This document shows positions 63,805 to 64,000 of a DNA stretch of 64,000 nucleotides, piece by piece. Source of the DNA: Microvelia longipes. Taxonomy: Eukaryota > Arthropoda > Insecta > Hemiptera > Veliidae. Below the pieces are notes generated by a model that searched no databases, was not told the origin of the DNA, and saw nothing but the letters and a program-made list of their open reading frames with translations. The position numbers were made by a program, and so were the translations under genes. Positions within the stretch are counted from its first letter, which is position 1; each line of letters begins with the position of its first letter. Location of the stretch: the NCBI GenBank assembly GCA_018340805.1, contig JACMZG010000035.1, positions 155,936 to 219,935 on the forward strand, given 5' to 3'.

Positions 63805-64000
63805 AGAAGCCCTAGGGGTTAAATTTTGAAACATCAAAAAAGTAACCTGACCACTTTCAGTGATAAATAAAATGAAGTAATCAATACAAAATCAATTAAA
63901 ATTAATTATTAAAAAAATAAATTCTTTATTTTTCATGTAATACAAAAATTTAATTATTTTGTTGTTTAAAATCTTAAAAAATTAGAACTTAATCTTATAA
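63805..64000 (+). repeat. family C copy 7, runs off the window
   Basis: AGCCCTAGGGGTTAAATTTT, GAAACATC and AAAGTAACCTGACCACTTTC match the left half of family C. The TIR itself is missing where family D adjoins. Confidence 0.7.

Overview
This is an AT-rich, intron- and transposon-laden animal window. It most resembles an insect, perhaps a hemipteran, but that is inference: the genus is not identifiable from the sequence. There is one convincing host gene. It lies on the + strand in nine coding exons between 13388 and 42917 and encodes a leucine-rich-repeat protein of the PPP1R37 (protein phosphatase 1 regulatory subunit 37, LRRC68) family. All nine exons join in one frame with GT..AG borders and give 588 codons plus a stop. 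The first exon or exons, expected to encode the start codon and a conserved N-terminal segment, were not found and probably lie upstream of the window.

Everything else is repeats, many nested. Region 1-13 kb holds (TA)n arrays, fossil LINE 3' ends, MITEs with readable target-site duplications (TSDs), foldback elements, a 41-bp minisatellite and 5S-rRNA-like pieces. Region 13-29 kb carries six gene exons among SINEs, foldbacks, a 2.1-kb non-autonomous 8-bp-TSD element inserted in a SINE, and tandem arrays. A nearly complete but broken PHD-finger LINE (31.4-36.8 kb) fills the intron between exons 6 and 7. Region 37-43 kb holds exons 7 to 9, with a MITE inside a MITE just before the last exon. 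Region 43-64 kb is downstream, non-coding and repeat-dominated: minisatellites of about 36, 36 and 31 bp, foldback elements, two TA-flanked MITEs and a 1-kb hAT-type element.

The most interesting structural signal recurs in at least six otherwise different foldback families. It is a short core reading CTGANGAT, then a 5-6 bp hairpin, then GAAA, followed in several cases by a small palindrome, UC or UU, and a strand complementary to the bases before CTGA. This is the layout of a minimal hammerhead ribozyme, with one extra U after CUGANGA. Other points are a family of dispersed repeats that carry a 5S-rRNA-like segment, a 422-bp element built almost wholly of alternating GGAGCTCC/GGCGCTCC palindromes with a 9-bp TSD, and an orphan LRR-like open segment with splice signals in the intron after exon 4 that cannot be spliced in without shifting the frame.
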